A DNA stretch of 64,000 bases. Origin: Heterohyrax brucei (lineage: Eukaryota; Chordata; Mammalia; Hyracoidea; Procaviidae). The stretch lies in NCBI GenBank assembly GCA_028571685.1, contig CM053154.1:8469501-8533500 (forward strand), in the 5' to 3' direction. Of this stretch, positions 34,129 to 46,444 are shown piece after piece. Numbering within the stretch: position 1 is the stretch's first letter; every line of letters begins with the position of its first letter. The notes beneath the pieces were generated by a model that saw nothing but the letters and a program-made list of their open reading frames with translations, ran no database searches and was not told where the DNA came from. The position numbers and the translations under genes were made by a program.

Positions 34129-35802
34129 ACATAATATGTTCTGGAGGGCAGGACCCAGGACAATGACAGTCCCAAGTCATGACTGGGAACATGAGCCCAG
34201 TGCAGAATCCAATTGACCCCTGATCTGTGCGACAGACACCTGAGATCTGTGATCCAAATACAGGAAGGAATGCGTAACTCCTCCCAGGGGCAAGTGCGAG
34301 ACACCGTGGCTGGTGAAGGCATTCTCGACTGCATGATATTTGCTGGCCAGTGACCTTCTGGGTGGCATCTGTCAGCCACGGCAGTTTGGAGGTGCTGCTG
34401 GTGGAAATGTTCTGTGGTTAGAGAGCAAAGCCAGCGGACTGCAGAGGGTGAGGAGCAGAGAGGAGTGCTTCTGGGCCGAGGTGGTGGCAGTCGGGAGAGA
34501 AACTCCGACAGTCAACAGATGGTAAAATGGGATTTTAAAGAGATGTTGCTCTGCAGTGTACCGAGTGATCTTCTCCTTGACCTTCCATGAAAACATCAGT
34601 AAAATCTGAAGTGGAGAGACAAAGATCACCCAAGGCCAGAACTGGAGAGACCTAAGGAGCGCCATTTAATGTGCAGGTTACACACTTGGTTCCTTTCTTT
34701 TCTCAGTCCCTGGGATCAACCTCCTGGTCAGGTGGCCAACATTCCATAAAGGCCACCTTCCTGCCAACCTCATGATGCCATCTTCTGTGCCCCTGCGGCA
34801 CATCGTATCCCAGGGTCATCTGTCCACAGTTTCAGTGTCCCGCTGCCACATGTCAACTAACGGCGGTGAAGAACGGAGACCGCCTGTTGGAGAGACCGGG
34901 ATACAGGGGTTGCGGTGCCTCTCTGGGGAGCAGGTTATAATCTGGGGACGCTTTCCAGTGATGGCAGAGACAAACCTCGGAGAGAGAAGGAGCAGAAGAG
35001 AGATCAGTGGAAATTCTTGCTGGTGTCGTTCCCAGAGAGGCACTAGGAATTTCTCTGTGAAATCAGCCCCTTTACCGAGCTTGGCAGAGCTAACGGGGAC
35101 TGTGGGTACTTCTGCAGCAGCTGTGATCTGGAGGCTTTTCCTAATTATCTGTTAGTAATTCACTACCAAGACTTTGGTAAACAGCAGCATGTTTCTCCAT
35201 CCTTGAAGAATTAAATCATTATGTTTATTGCTCTAGCCACTTGCTCTCAGCCTTCTAAAAGGCTTCACCACCTCCGAGTGAGGGTTTTTCCTTAGAGAAC
35301 TCCAAAGAGGACAGGAAAGTCAGAAGGGCCTGGGGGTGGCGCAGGGCAGGAGGGGCTCATCAGTGATGACTGGGAGGCAGCGAGTCACAGTGATTGCAGC
35401 CCTCCACCAGTGTGGCTCTGCCACTTGTGCCTGTCATTCCTGGTGAGAGCAAATGCTTTTCCGGAAAAGGGAAGCTCCTTAGAGGGAGCACAGTTTGGGA
35501 GGCAACAAGCCCAGGTTGCAGGGATCTAGATAGTTCTGGAGAGAGACAGAGATAGGTAGGCAGCAGCCCAGGCTGAGTGTTTGGAGGATGAGGATGGATG
35601 GCTGGGGCTGGGACAATCTGGGGTCATGGTCTACAGAGCCGGGAGGGATGGCTAAGGTCTTGGTCTCTCTGGGAGCATGCGCTGAGTTCAGCTGGTTGGG
35701 TGAAGGACACTGACCATCAGGGACATGGATTCATTTAGGGTCTGCGTGGCCTTGCCATCTAAGCTATTGCTGTCCTATCATTGCTGGATATTTCAAGACT
35801 GT
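34129..35802. other. Unassigned stretch
   Basis: No gene or repeat recognised. An AT-richer segment near 35150-35250 could be a conserved non-coding element, but this cannot be judged from one sequence. Confidence 0.35.
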
Positions 35803-36145
35803 CTTAGTCAATGAGTGCTGTTATAACAGAAATACCACAGGTAGGTGGCTTTTACAAATGGGAAGTCAGAATGCAGGGCATGGTTACAGAGGGTCATCCC
35901 TGCTTGACAGCCCCTGGGTTTCCTTGGCATACTTTGTGTCCTTGTCATCTGTCTTGCCACTGTGTGCATGTCTGTGTCTAATCTGCTTTTTTACAACACA
36001 GAAGTGATTATGTTTAGGACCCACCTGACTCAGGTGTGATGTAATTCATGTAACAAGAAAGCCTTATTTCCACACAGGATTACATCCACAGATGCAGGGC
36101 CACAGACATCAATACACGTTTTTGTGGGCACAATTCAGTCCAAAA
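35803..36145 (-). repeat. MaLR-like LTR, family A, diverged
   Basis: ctgtcttagtcaatgagtgc, tataacagaaataccacagg at the start, then tttacaacacagaagtgatt and gtgggcacaattcagtccaa near the end. Older or shorter than the other copies. Confidence 0.55.
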
Positions 36146-36539
36146 CTAGGACCATGACCATGAAGATGAGCTGGTTGTAGAATCCACTGGATCCCAGAAC
36201 TCTTGGGACAGCAAGTGAGGTCTCTGATTCAGGTACAGACAGGGATGCCCAGCTCCTTCCAGAGGTAAGCATGAAAAACCATAGGTGTTCACGAGATCAG
36301 TACCTGCGAGGATGTCGGACCCAGAAAGGCCTTCTGGTCTCAGGCCACAGGGTCTAATAGGAGAACAGATGTTCAGGCTCGGCTTTAGGCCATTTTGCAG
36401 ACCCTGGACCCATTACATATTTGAAGCAAATTCAGAAGAAATTAATGAATAGAATCAATATAAACTCATTTTAGAAGAGATCATTGGAAAGGTTCAGTTT
36501 GGAATCCTTTGAGAGCTGACCTGCTTCTTCTTCTTTTAA
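36146..36539. other. Unassigned stretch
   Basis: Nothing recognised. Confidence 0.3.
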
Positions 36540-37390
36540 GAAGTTTCACTGGGGTAAAATATGTGTTAAAATGAAAATTGTCATTTTAACCATTTATAAG
36601 TGTACGATTCAGTGATGTTGACTGTATTTACCACATTATTCAACCATTGCCACTATCCATTTCCCCATTCTTCTCATCCCTGTAATAGAAATATGGTTCC
36701 CTGAGGCAGTCACTGCTCATGCGCTCATGCTGCCCTCTCCCCGCCTCCAGGCACCACTCACAAACTTTCATCTTTCTGTGCTTCTTCTTCTAGATACTTC
36801 CTTTGTTTGGGAAGAAGTACAGCCAGAATGCTCCTTGGAAACAAAGAGGACAAAACTTCGCTTCGTAGACTTCGGGCGTGTTATCAGGAGGGACCAATCC
36901 CAGGAGAAGATGTCGTGCTTGGTGGAGAAGAGGGTCAGGGACACAGAAGACAACCCTCAGCGGGGTGGACTGCCACAGTGGCTGCAGCAGGGGGCTCAAG
37001 TGTAACAGCACTCATGAGGGTGGCTCAGGCCCCGGCAGGTGGCCCAGGCCCCGGTGGCATTTCCTTCTGTTGTGCACGCAGGTCTGTGAGTCACCATCAA
37101 CTTGACGGAACCCAGCAACAACAGCAAGTATTGCATAAAATTGGGATTATACATAAACGGTCCTCTTGTGTCTGACTGATTTCACTCACCCTAACGTTTA
37201 CAAGGTTCATCCATGTCACAGCATGTAGCAGAACTTCATTTCTGTTTATGACTCAATAATGTCACTTGGTGTGGGGATGCCACACATGATTTGTCCATTC
37301 ATCTGTTCATGGACACTTGGGTTGGTTTTACCTTTTGACTACTGTTAATAGTGTTGCAACCAACACTGATCTACAAGTCTCTGGTTTAAT
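36540..37390 (-). mobile_element. Old L1M 3' end split by RTE tail
   Basis: Left part (36540-36806): ttcactggggtaaaatatgt, aaccatttataagtgtacga, caaccattgccactatccat. Right part (37134-37390): ctgatttcactcaccctaac, aaggttcatccatgtcacag, tgggttggttttaccttttg. These are familiar inverted ancient L1 3' sequences, and they resume across the RTE fragment. Confidence 0.75.
36807..37133 (+). mobile_element. RTE-type LINE 3' end
   Basis: End of the RTE ORF and its 3' tail: gaagaagtacagccagaatg ctcc, gtgttatcaggagggaccaa, ctcagcggggtggactgcca, ttccttctgttgtgcacgca, ending cagcaacaacagcaa. Similar tails occur at 59225-59425 and 61045-61140. It is 5' truncated. Confidence 0.75.
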
Positions 37391-39090
37391 GAAAATTCCT
37401 TTGATTCAAAATATATCCATCACGTTCAACACCCTTCCCCCTCCCCTCCCCCAACTTATCACGACCTTCCATCAAGTCAGAGCAGGTGGGACCTGGGGGT
37501 CACTGCAGGAATGAGAATATGAGGAGACACATTCTAACATCTGCTGTCTTCCAGAAAACATCAGCCTCCTCTACAAGCTCACAACAGGTTGTGATAGCGG
37601 GATGGCCAAGAATATGGGTTTTGCCATGAGACATTAGGTTCTAGGCCAAGTTCTAACACCTCTTACCTATATGACCTTTAACCAAGTTGCAGAGCCTCCC
37701 TGGGCTCCAGGTCCCAAGTGTTCCTCCTAAAACCAATTCAAGGAAGCCCAGGTGCACAGTGGAATTAGCTCTAGCCAAAACGCCACCAAGAGGATTGAAT
37801 GCAAGGGTCTTTATAAGGAGCTTAGCATGGGCCTACTTCACAGCAGGTGCTTGATACAAGCTGACATTGTGGCTGTCGGGGCTCTCAGTGTGGTTGTCTT
37901 TACCCAGTCACCCTGGTCAGAAGGACCCTGAAGTGCTCTCTCGGTACCTGGACCCAGTGTACTGCAGAGGAGGCTCTCCCTTCAAGAGAGAAGAAGACGT
38001 CTTGGCAGTATGGCGGCAGTAGCTGTACCTGGGGCTTCCCTGAGGGGCGCTCTCCTACATCAAGTCTCCCCGTCACCCAGGTGGGCTGGAGTCTGAGCTT
38101 TTGGCCTTGGCCTGCTTAGACTATCAATAGGGAACTCCCCCGCCCTCCTCCTCCATGGGCACAGCCTCTTCCTGGCTTGGGTGTTTATTTCTTGCAGTTT
38201 GAAGTGATGATTTAACTCTTGTCTGGGATATCATTCAGCCCAAGTATGTGCTGAAGCGAAACGTATTTTCAGCATCCACCAATTTCCATATAGATAAACA
38301 AGAAAAAAAAAGTGAAAGAAAAAGACAACCTCAACCGGCGTCTTTACAAACTATGCATCTGAAGCCTGTTTCCTGATGATGGATTGCTCCTACTGCTAAG
38401 AGGTTTTTCTTGACTTGTCAACAGTTTTATCCTCTCCCCCCACAAACATTCTTTGCTATAAATTATTCATAGCCCAGTTAGTGGCTAAAAAAAAAAGCTG
38501 CCTGGGGCCCAGGAACTTTGTTCATCTTCGGCTGCTTTGCAGGTCCAAGTTGTTTTTTTCCTTCCTGTTGCTGGAAAAGCAGAAATCTCTGGAAGTTTCT
38601 TGACTCAGAGGTTTGTGGCTGCAGCCTAGTGAGGACATACTGTGGAGCCCCCTATGAGCTTGGCTGGTGGGGCCCGGCTGTTAATACCTTATAGTTTGGG
38701 GTGTGGCAAGGCTCTGGGGCTAACAAATAGTTTGCCAGGGAAGTTGGTGTGTTAAGGACATTTTTATTCCTGCTGGCAGGAGCATCAAGATTTCCAGAGC
38801 AGTGGAGAGGAGACAAGAGATTTAATTCCACTGCAAACCCAGCCATTTTCGAGTTCACAGCTTGGCTCAGAGAGAGTCTAAGAGTCACTCCACTAAAGGG
38901 TTTTCACGCTTCCCACCTTCATCCCTCGGCTTGGGGCCCAGTGGGGAGACAGCACCCCCGTCTACCACCCTCTCTGTTCTGGATACCCCAGGAGTCTTCT
39001 CTAAGCCCTTGGTGATTTTGGACTCCTCCCTTTTCGACTTTCTTTCCAGTGTGATTCCCAGCCCTACAGGACTGGGGCCTTTGTTCCCAG
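37391..39090. other. Unassigned stretch with MIR
   Basis: A plus-strand MIR-like segment lies at about 37610-37865 (aggccaagttctaacacctc, atatgacctttaaccaagtt, ttagcatgggcctacttcac). The rest is unrecognised. Confidence 0.45.
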
Positions 39091-39094
39091 GGTA

Positions 39095-39245
39095 CAAAGT
39101 GTAAAGTGCTTGACTACTAGCCAAGGGATTGGTGATTCGAGCCCATCCAGAGGCACCTGGGAAGACAGGCTTGGTGATGGGGCGCTTGTGAGGGGGCATC
39201 ACCCCGATGGCAGACACCACCACCACCGTCACCAGTGGGACTTGG
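39095..39245 (+). repeat. AfroSINE, diverged
   Basis: Head-like aagtgcttgactactagcca, attggtgattcgagcccatc, then gcacctgggaagacaggctt. The 3' half is weak. Confidence 0.5.
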
Positions 39246-39379
39246 ATAGAGGCAGGCGTGGGTGGGATCAGGCTTGGGCCTTAGGAGGGAGGATCCCTCC
39301 GTGCCTGCCCAGATAGAGCATCAAAGACAAAAGATAGAGTGTTTTTTTTTTCCCCTGCCTGCATCCTTTTAAGGAAAAA

Positions 39380-39935
39380 AAAGAAGAAAAAAAAGGAGGT
39401 ACAAACATATAACACAGAATTCACCATTTTAAAGTGTACAATTTAATGGCACTTTCAGTATTCCTAATGTTGTACAGCTCTCCCCACTCTCTAATTCCAG
39501 AATGTTTTTGTCACCCTAAAAGGAAACCCCTCCCCATTAGACAGTCACTTCCCGTTTCCCCTGGAAGCTGTGGAGGCACAGTGGTTAAGCGCTCCATCTG
39601 CTAACCCAAAAGTCGGCAGCTCGAATCTGCCAGCTGTTCCTTGGAAACTCTAGGGAGCAGTTCTACTCTGTCCTAGAGGGTTGCTATGAGTCAGAATTGA
39701 CTCCACGGCAGTAGGTTCCATTTCCCCATGCCCTCAGCCCCAGGCAACCACCGATCTCCTTTCTGGATCTGCATATTCTGGATGAGAACAGAATCACCCA
39801 GCATGTGGCCTTTTGTGGCCGGCTTCTTTGACCTGTCAAGTTACCAGTTATATATATCAATAGTCCGCTGCCTTAGGGCTGAATCCTCTTCCGTTGCATG
39901 GATATACCACATGTGGCTTATTTGTGCGTGATCCT
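39380..39935 (-). mobile_element. Old L1M 3' end split by AfroSINE
   Basis: Left part has aattcaccattttaaagtgt acaatt and gtacagctctccccactctc; right part has caggcaaccaccgatctcct and ttctggatctgcatattctg. They are contiguous in ancient L1s and separated here by the SINE. Confidence 0.75.
39562..39720 (+). repeat. AfroSINE with 7-bp TSD
   Basis: Head gtggttaagcgctccatctg, B-box region ggcagctcgaatctgccagc, body gttgctatgagtcagaattg. TTTCCCC occurs immediately before (39555-39561) and after (39721-39727). Confidence 0.92.
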
Positions 39936-40301
39936 GAGACTTACCTTCCCGCCAGCAGGGGACTTCATTATGCTAGCAGTGTCTGCTGCCCGGCTGGCCC
40001 TAAAGTACAGTGTCTGAAGCCCCTTCTCTGCTCTGTACCTGCTACCGGCAGGTTATAAGGACGGGGTAAGCACTCAAATACACTTCTGTGTATCTTCTGG
40101 AACATCACAGTTCATTCGCTGCTCTTGCTTTTCTTCCTATGCTGGGTCTTCAAAGTCAGTAGATGCCAGTTGCCCTCTCCTGCCCCTCACCTTTTCATAG
40201 TCTCAGCTGGGAGTCTGGGACCCACCCTGGTTTGTCATGGCATGGCTGGCCAGGGCTCCTAACTGCCTGTCCTGAGCCAACAGAGTTGTGTAGGGCTGCC
40301 G

Positions 40302-40460
40302 TAAAACCAAGGCCAACCCACTGCTGTTGAGTCAATTCCAACTCATAGCAACCCAACAAGACAGAGTAGAACTGGCCGTAGAGTTTCCAGCGAGCACCTG
40401 ATGGATTCCAACTGCCAATCAGCAGCCATAGCACTTAACCACTACACTACCAGAGTTTCT
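40302..40460 (-). repeat. AfroSINE
   Basis: Reverse copy: ctgctgttgagtcaattcca, agacagagtagaactggccg, catagcacttaaccactaca, ending accagagtttct. Confidence 0.9.
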
Positions 40461-42129
40461 AGAACTGCTTTATTCATCTATTACAGTGGAATCAATTATC
40501 CCCAAATGCAGGGGGTTAAAACACTGTTTTAACTCACATCATTCCTGTAGCTCAGGAATCTAGATGTGACTTGGCTGAGTGGCTCTGGCTCGTTCTCTTG
40601 TCCCTCTGTCTTTGGTGATTGTCTTGAGCTGCCTGTAGAAAGGGTAGCTGCCCGGGAGGTAGGCATGCTCTGTTCTGTAAGAGCTCTCAGATGGGAACGA
40701 TGGAGGGGGGAATTCAAATGCGGGATTTGGAGCAGCCGTCTTTTAGGTCCCTTCACACCCTGATATCCTCTGAGGAAGGTCCACTGTCCCAGTCTCATTT
40801 GGGGGATTGATCCATCAGTAATCTGCTGTATCCTCTGCACTAGAACCACTGCTTTGAAATTCTTGGTACCCAGGACTGCACATGTGGGAACTGAAAGTGT
40901 CTTCCTCTCTGCTATCTGGCATTTTTCTCACCAACACTATGTCTACCCATGTTCCAGGGATTGTACCTCCCTCCTCATGGAGAAGGTACAGGTCTCCTGA
41001 GGGTCCCAATGCCTGGTCCCTTCTGCTTTTCATCACCGTCCCCAAATAGGGGGGCCACCCCTTAGTTCATCAGTCCTAAAGATGGTTGGGGTTGGACCGT
41101 TAGGGATAGGCAGAGGAACATTTAAAGCAGCTACACGAAGTCTGAATGGAATGAGGCTGGGGTCTCTCTGCCCTTGAATTCAGGGGTCAGTGGCCTAGGT
41201 GTGAATATCAATTTTTCCTTTTCTTGGGTCGTGTGAGGGCCTGTGTATGTTTTTACATTCCAGCGTTACAGAAGAGCGTGGAAGGAATCTCCGAAAAAGC
41301 TAACAGACTTCTGTTGCACATAGGAGACAACACGGTTCCAAATTATAGCAAGGATTTCTATGCCTTTAAATCATCCTGGCTTGAATTGTTAACTGAATGT
41401 CACTCAGCTTCTCAACCTCTAGGGACCTGAGCTTCCCAACCTCTAAAGTGGCCCAGTAAGACCCACTTTTAGGGACTGTTACACAAAGTAACACATATAA
41501 AACACTCTGCTCCGTGATCAGTCCCCGGTCCTTGGAGCCGATGGCTTTCAGAGGCCTTCAGACTCCTTGGACACCCACCTGGCATCTTCTCACCTGTGAC
41601 CCAGTCCGACAGGTGGGCAGGAAACCAAGAGACGATGCTGAGTTATAGAAGTGCAAAGGCCCAGGGTCTCAGCTGGAACCCCAGAAAAGAGGCCAAATTC
41701 TTCCTTTCCTAGTTGATAGGTGACTGGATGAATCACATCGTTTTCTCAGGATGTGGGGTGCCACTCTGACAGCAGCACGGCGTGTACCCTGAAGAGGGGA
41801 AGGAGTTTCGACAGGGCCACCACCCTGGCCCCAGCCCACTGGCCTTCGTCTCCTCTTCCTGCACCCGCTAGTCCTCAGGATCCCGGGCCAGCCCAGGGGA
41901 GCGCAGTTCCTGAGTGGCAGTGACGGAGTCACTCCTGCCAGCTCTCTAAGCAGCACTCTTTGGCGCCGACTCTGGGGCCCCTGCGTGTTATTGATCTAGA
42001 TGGGCCTTCTCACTGTTTCTTCCACGAGTGGGTGGGTAGCTGGCTTCCTGGCCTGAGGGGCTCTCAGGTCCCTATCCTGCCCCAGGCCCTGGTGCTGAAA
42101 GGTAACTAGCCAAGACAGGCCAATAAAGA
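40461..42129. other. Unassigned stretch
   Basis: No recognised gene or repeat. 41750-41990 is GC-richer than its surroundings but too short and CpG-poor to call a CpG island by eye. Confidence 0.35.
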
Positions 42130-43141
42130 TGTTTGAAGACTCTTTTATTTTTATTTAACATAACTGAGTGAAAATGTACATTCACATATAAATTTACATG
42201 CCCACCTATATGCAGCTTCCACTGCTCTCCCTGTCCGGTGACTGCACACTATTCCTCTCTGCTCCATACATGTCTCATCCTCCCAAAAGCCTCCTTTCCC
42301 CTCCTCTCCGTCCACTCCCCTTCCTCCAGCCAGAGGTCAGCAAGATGATATCCTATAGATGTATAGAACCATAAAGTGCTTCCAATATATGGTCACTCTG
42401 CATTGCCAAGTCCAATCCATTCCTGTCCAAAGAGTGGACCTTTGTTATAATTTATGGGAAAGGGCAGCATCAGGGCCGGGGGCCATGCTCTCAGAGGAAC
42501 CCCAAAACCACCGGACCATCAATTGAGGTCTTTTAGTGGAGATCTCATGATGCACCTCTTTTTATTCTTGTGTTGCCAGTGAGACTCCACTCTGTGAGCT
42601 CCATCGTGGCTATCGCTGGTGGTGGCCGGGCACCATCCAGTTCTTCCGGTCCCAAGTCGATGTAGGCACCCACTCTTGTGGGTCTCTCCATCTTCTCAGT
42701 TGTCTTTACCGCATGTCATTTTGGTCCTCGGTGAGCATCCATTTCTGCTGAGTTGGGACCATTTGCTGTGTCCTCGGATGGCAGCTTGGTAGCTTTTAAG
42801 ACCCCAGTCACCACTCACCAATGTAGGGTGCAGAGAGCTCTATTAGCAAAACGCTAGTTGTGCCGGTTGGCCTGGAATTCGCCTAAGAGCATGGTCCTCC
42901 GCCTCCCGCCCCAGCTACTACATCCTTGCAATATTGAGTTACGATGGAAGGAGTACTCAAGTTATGGTGAAGTCCACTTAATGTTGTTCTTGTTTCTAAT
43001 GTGTGCTATCACCGCTTTCTCCCAACTAGATTTCTAGTAACTATCTAAACTAAACCCTCTCCCCACTCACCCTCCCTTCCTCCCCTCCCTTGCAGCTGTC
43101 AAAGAGTCTTTTCTTCTATACACAAGTCTGTTTTGGAGATC

Positions 43142-46020
43142 TTATTGTAGAGGTCTCATACAGTATTTGTCCTTTTGTCGCTGACTACTTTCACTCAACA
43201 TAATGTCTTCCAGTTGAAACCAGGTTAGGAGATGTTTCCTGGAATCATCGTTATTCTTTATCATTGCGTAGTGCTCCATTGAGTATATGTACCATAGTTT
43301 ACCTATCCATTCTTCTATTGTTGGGCATCTGGGTTGATTCCATCTTTTGGCTATCGTGGACTGTGCTGCGATAAACATTCTGGTGCATGTGTCCGTTGGT
43401 GTGAAAGGCCTTGATTCTGTAGGATATATTCCAAGCAGTGGAATTACTGGGTCAAATGGTATATCAATATCCATTTTTTTAAGGAAGTGCCAGATTGCCT
43501 TCCAAAGAGGCTGGACCATTTTGCAACCCCACCAACAGTGTAGGAGGGTTCCACTTTCTCCACAGCCTCTCCAGCATTTGTTGTTTTGTGTTTTCTGGAT
43601 CATGGCCAATCTTGTTGGGGTGAGATGGTATCTCATTGTTGTCTTGATTTGAATTTCTTTAATAACTAAAGATCATGAACATGTCCGCACGTGTTTTTTG
43701 GCTGCCTGGATCTCCTCTTTAGTGAAATATCTGTCCATCTCCTTTGCCCATCGCTTAATTGGATGGTTTATCTTCTTCTTATTGATACTTGGTAGTATCT
43801 TATAGATTATGGAGATGAGGCGTCAGTCTGACATAGAGTTGCCAAATATTTTTTCCCATTCTGTGGGTGTGCTTTTAATTCTATTAATAAAGTCTTTGGA
43901 TGAGCTAAAGTGCTTGATTCTTAATAGTTCCCATTTATCTATTTTCTCTTCTGTTGATTGAGGTTTCTTTGACAGATTTTGGAGTCTGTCCTCACTGTGT
44001 ATTAAAACTTTCATTGTTGTTCCTACCTTTTCTTGGATGAGCTTTATTGTTTTAGGTTTGATATTTAGGTCTTTTATCTAGTTGGAGTTGGTTTTTGTAT
44101 AAGCTGTAAGATATGGATCTTGATTCAGTTTATTGAAGGTGGATAACCAATTTTGCCAGCACCATTTGTTGAAGAGACTGTTTTTACCCCAGTTTAATGT
44201 CTTAGGGCCTTTGTCGAATATTAAGTGTTCATAGGCAGATGGTGTCATCTTTGGGGTCTCAAATCTGTTCCATTGATCGATCTGTCTGTTCTTGTACCAG
44301 TACCAGGCTGTTCTAACCACTGTGGCAGTGTAGTATATTCTAAGGTCGGGCAATGAGAGGCCACCCAGTGTGTTCTTCTTCTTTAGTAGTACCTTACTTA
44401 TCCGGGGCTTCTTCCCTTTCGAAACAAAATTGGTGATTTGTTTCTCCATCTCATTAAAAAATGATGCTGGAACTTGTATTGGGATTGCATTATATAAATA
44501 AATTGTTTTGGGTAAATTAGACATTTTCACAATGTTAAGTCTTCCTATCCATGAGCAGGGTAGGTTTTTCCATTTACCTAAGTCTCTCTTAGTTTCTTGT
44601 AGTAAGGGCTTGTAGTTCTCTTTGTAAAGGTCTGTTGTTTCTCTGGTTAGATTAATTCCTAGGTACTTTATCTTCTTAGGGGCTATCGTAAATGGTATTG
44701 ATTTGATAATTTCATCCTTAACAGTCCCGTTGGTATAAAAGAATCCTACTGATTTACTTATGTTTATCTTGTATCCAGAGACTTTGCTGAACTCTTCTAT
44801 CAGTTTGAGTAGCTTACTTATAGATTCCTTGGGGTTCTCTGCATATACAATCATATCATCTGCGAACAGGGAGATTTTAACTTCCTCTTTGCTAATGCAG
44901 ATGCCCTTTAATTCTTCATCTTGTCTAATTGCTCTGGCTAGAACTTCTAGCACAATGTTGAATAGTAGAGGTGACAGTGGGCATCCTTGTCTAGTTCCTG
45001 ATCTCAAGGGAACGCCTTTCAGTTTCTCTCCATTCAGGATGATGTGGCCAATTGGCTTTGTATAAATGGCCCTTGTTGTGTTGAGGAATTTGCCATCTAT
45101 GCCCATTTTGCTAAGAGTTTTTAGCATGAATGGGTGTTGGACTTTATCAAATGCCTTTTTGGCATCAATGGACAAAATCAGGTGATCTTTGTTTTTTGTG
45201 TTATTTATACGACACTTGGCACTTGGCTGGCTTATGTGGTTAATCACATTAATTGTTTTCCTGATGTTGAACCAGCCTTGCATCCCTGGTATGAATCCCA
45301 CTTGGTCATGATGGATTATTTTCTTGATATGTTGTTGTATTCTGTTGGCACGAATTTTGTTGAAGATTTTTGCATCTAGGTTCATGAGTAATATCAGTCT
45401 GTAGTTCTCTGTCTTTGTTGGATCTTTCCCTGGTTTAGGTATCAGGGTTATGCTGGCTTCATAGAATGAGTTTGGGAGTACTCCATCCCTTTCTATACTG
45501 TGAAATAGTCTCAGTAGTATTGGGGATAACTCTTCTCTAAATGCTTGGTAGAATTCTGCCGTGAAGCCATCTGGGCCCAGACTTTTTTTGGTTGGCAGTG
45601 TTTTGATGACCTTTTCAATCTCTTCCTTTGTGATGGGTTTGTTAAGTTGTTCTGCTTTACATTGTGATAATTTGGGTAGGTGGTATGAGTCAAGGAATTG
45701 GTCCATTTCCCCAAGGTTTTCAAATTTGTTAGAGTACAGTCTTTCATAGTATTCTGTTATGATACTTTTGATTTCTGTTGCATCTGTGGTGACAACTCCC
45801 GTCTCATTTCTAATTTGGGTTATTTGTTTCCTTTCCTGCTTTTCGTTAGTAAGTTTAGCCAGTGGTTTATCAATTTTGTTGATCTTTTCAAACAACCAGC
45901 TTTTGGTCTTTTCAATTTTTTCAATTGTTTTTCTATTCTCTAATTCATTTAGCTCTGCTCTAATCTTTATGATCTCATTTCTTCTGGTGCCCGAGGGGTT
46001 CCTCTGTTGTTCTCCGCTGC
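43142..46020 (-). pseudogene. L1 ORF2 pseudogene lacking endonuclease domain
   Basis: ORF2 normally encodes an APE-type endonuclease, RT and a C-terminal cysteine motif. Here the readable frame starts after the endonuclease: a 605-codon stretch from 45895 with [28 protein letters not shown] (RT motif A), [14 protein letters not shown], and the catalytic FADD at 44855-44866. The frame stays open in one phase to 43142 apart from three nonsense codons: TAG at 44080-44078 (W in the copy near 3770), TGA at 43825-43823 and TGA at 43675-43673 (both R, CGA, in the 1-5.7 kb copy). The C-terminal [18 protein letters not shown] is intact. ATGs at 46043 and 46023 are not in phase with the RT frame. A 9-residue in-frame segment (SQPSAKCRI) before motif A is absent from the other copy. 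Confidence 0.92.
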
Positions 46021-46444
46021 CATTGTGATATGTTTATTTTCATGTTGATGTTTTCTCTGTTGTTCTTATTAGTCTGTTCTGGGACACTCTCTTTTGTGAG
46101 TTGATTTTTCACCTTTTTCAGAGCCGGTTTTATAGTTGTTGAGACTCGTGTGTTGGATTTCTTGAAATGGTATGATACATCTTTGTTGTACTTTACAGCT
46201 GCCCCTATGAACTCCTTAATAAACTATTTATAAACCCAATTTTAATTACTACCAGTCTTGTCATCTTCCTCTCCATCTGGAAGGACTATAACGAGTGAAG
46301 TACATCCCTCTTTTTATTATGATGACACCATAGTTTTCATGATGATCACTGGATTGCTTCTTTCCAAATCAAAGCTGTGACTTACTTTGGAGCCTTCCCT
46401 AAATGAGTAGAGTATTGAGTAGTGTGTTGTTCTAAAATATAAAG

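Noticed and set aside
41740..41990. Possible CpG island or promoter
   Set aside because: GC-rich by eye but short and with few CpG dinucleotides; no exon or start signal nearby.
44078..45895. 605-codon open frame considered as a functional RT gene
   Set aside because: It lacks the endonuclease, has no in-phase ORF2 start and ends at a premature stop, so it is an L1 pseudogene fragment.
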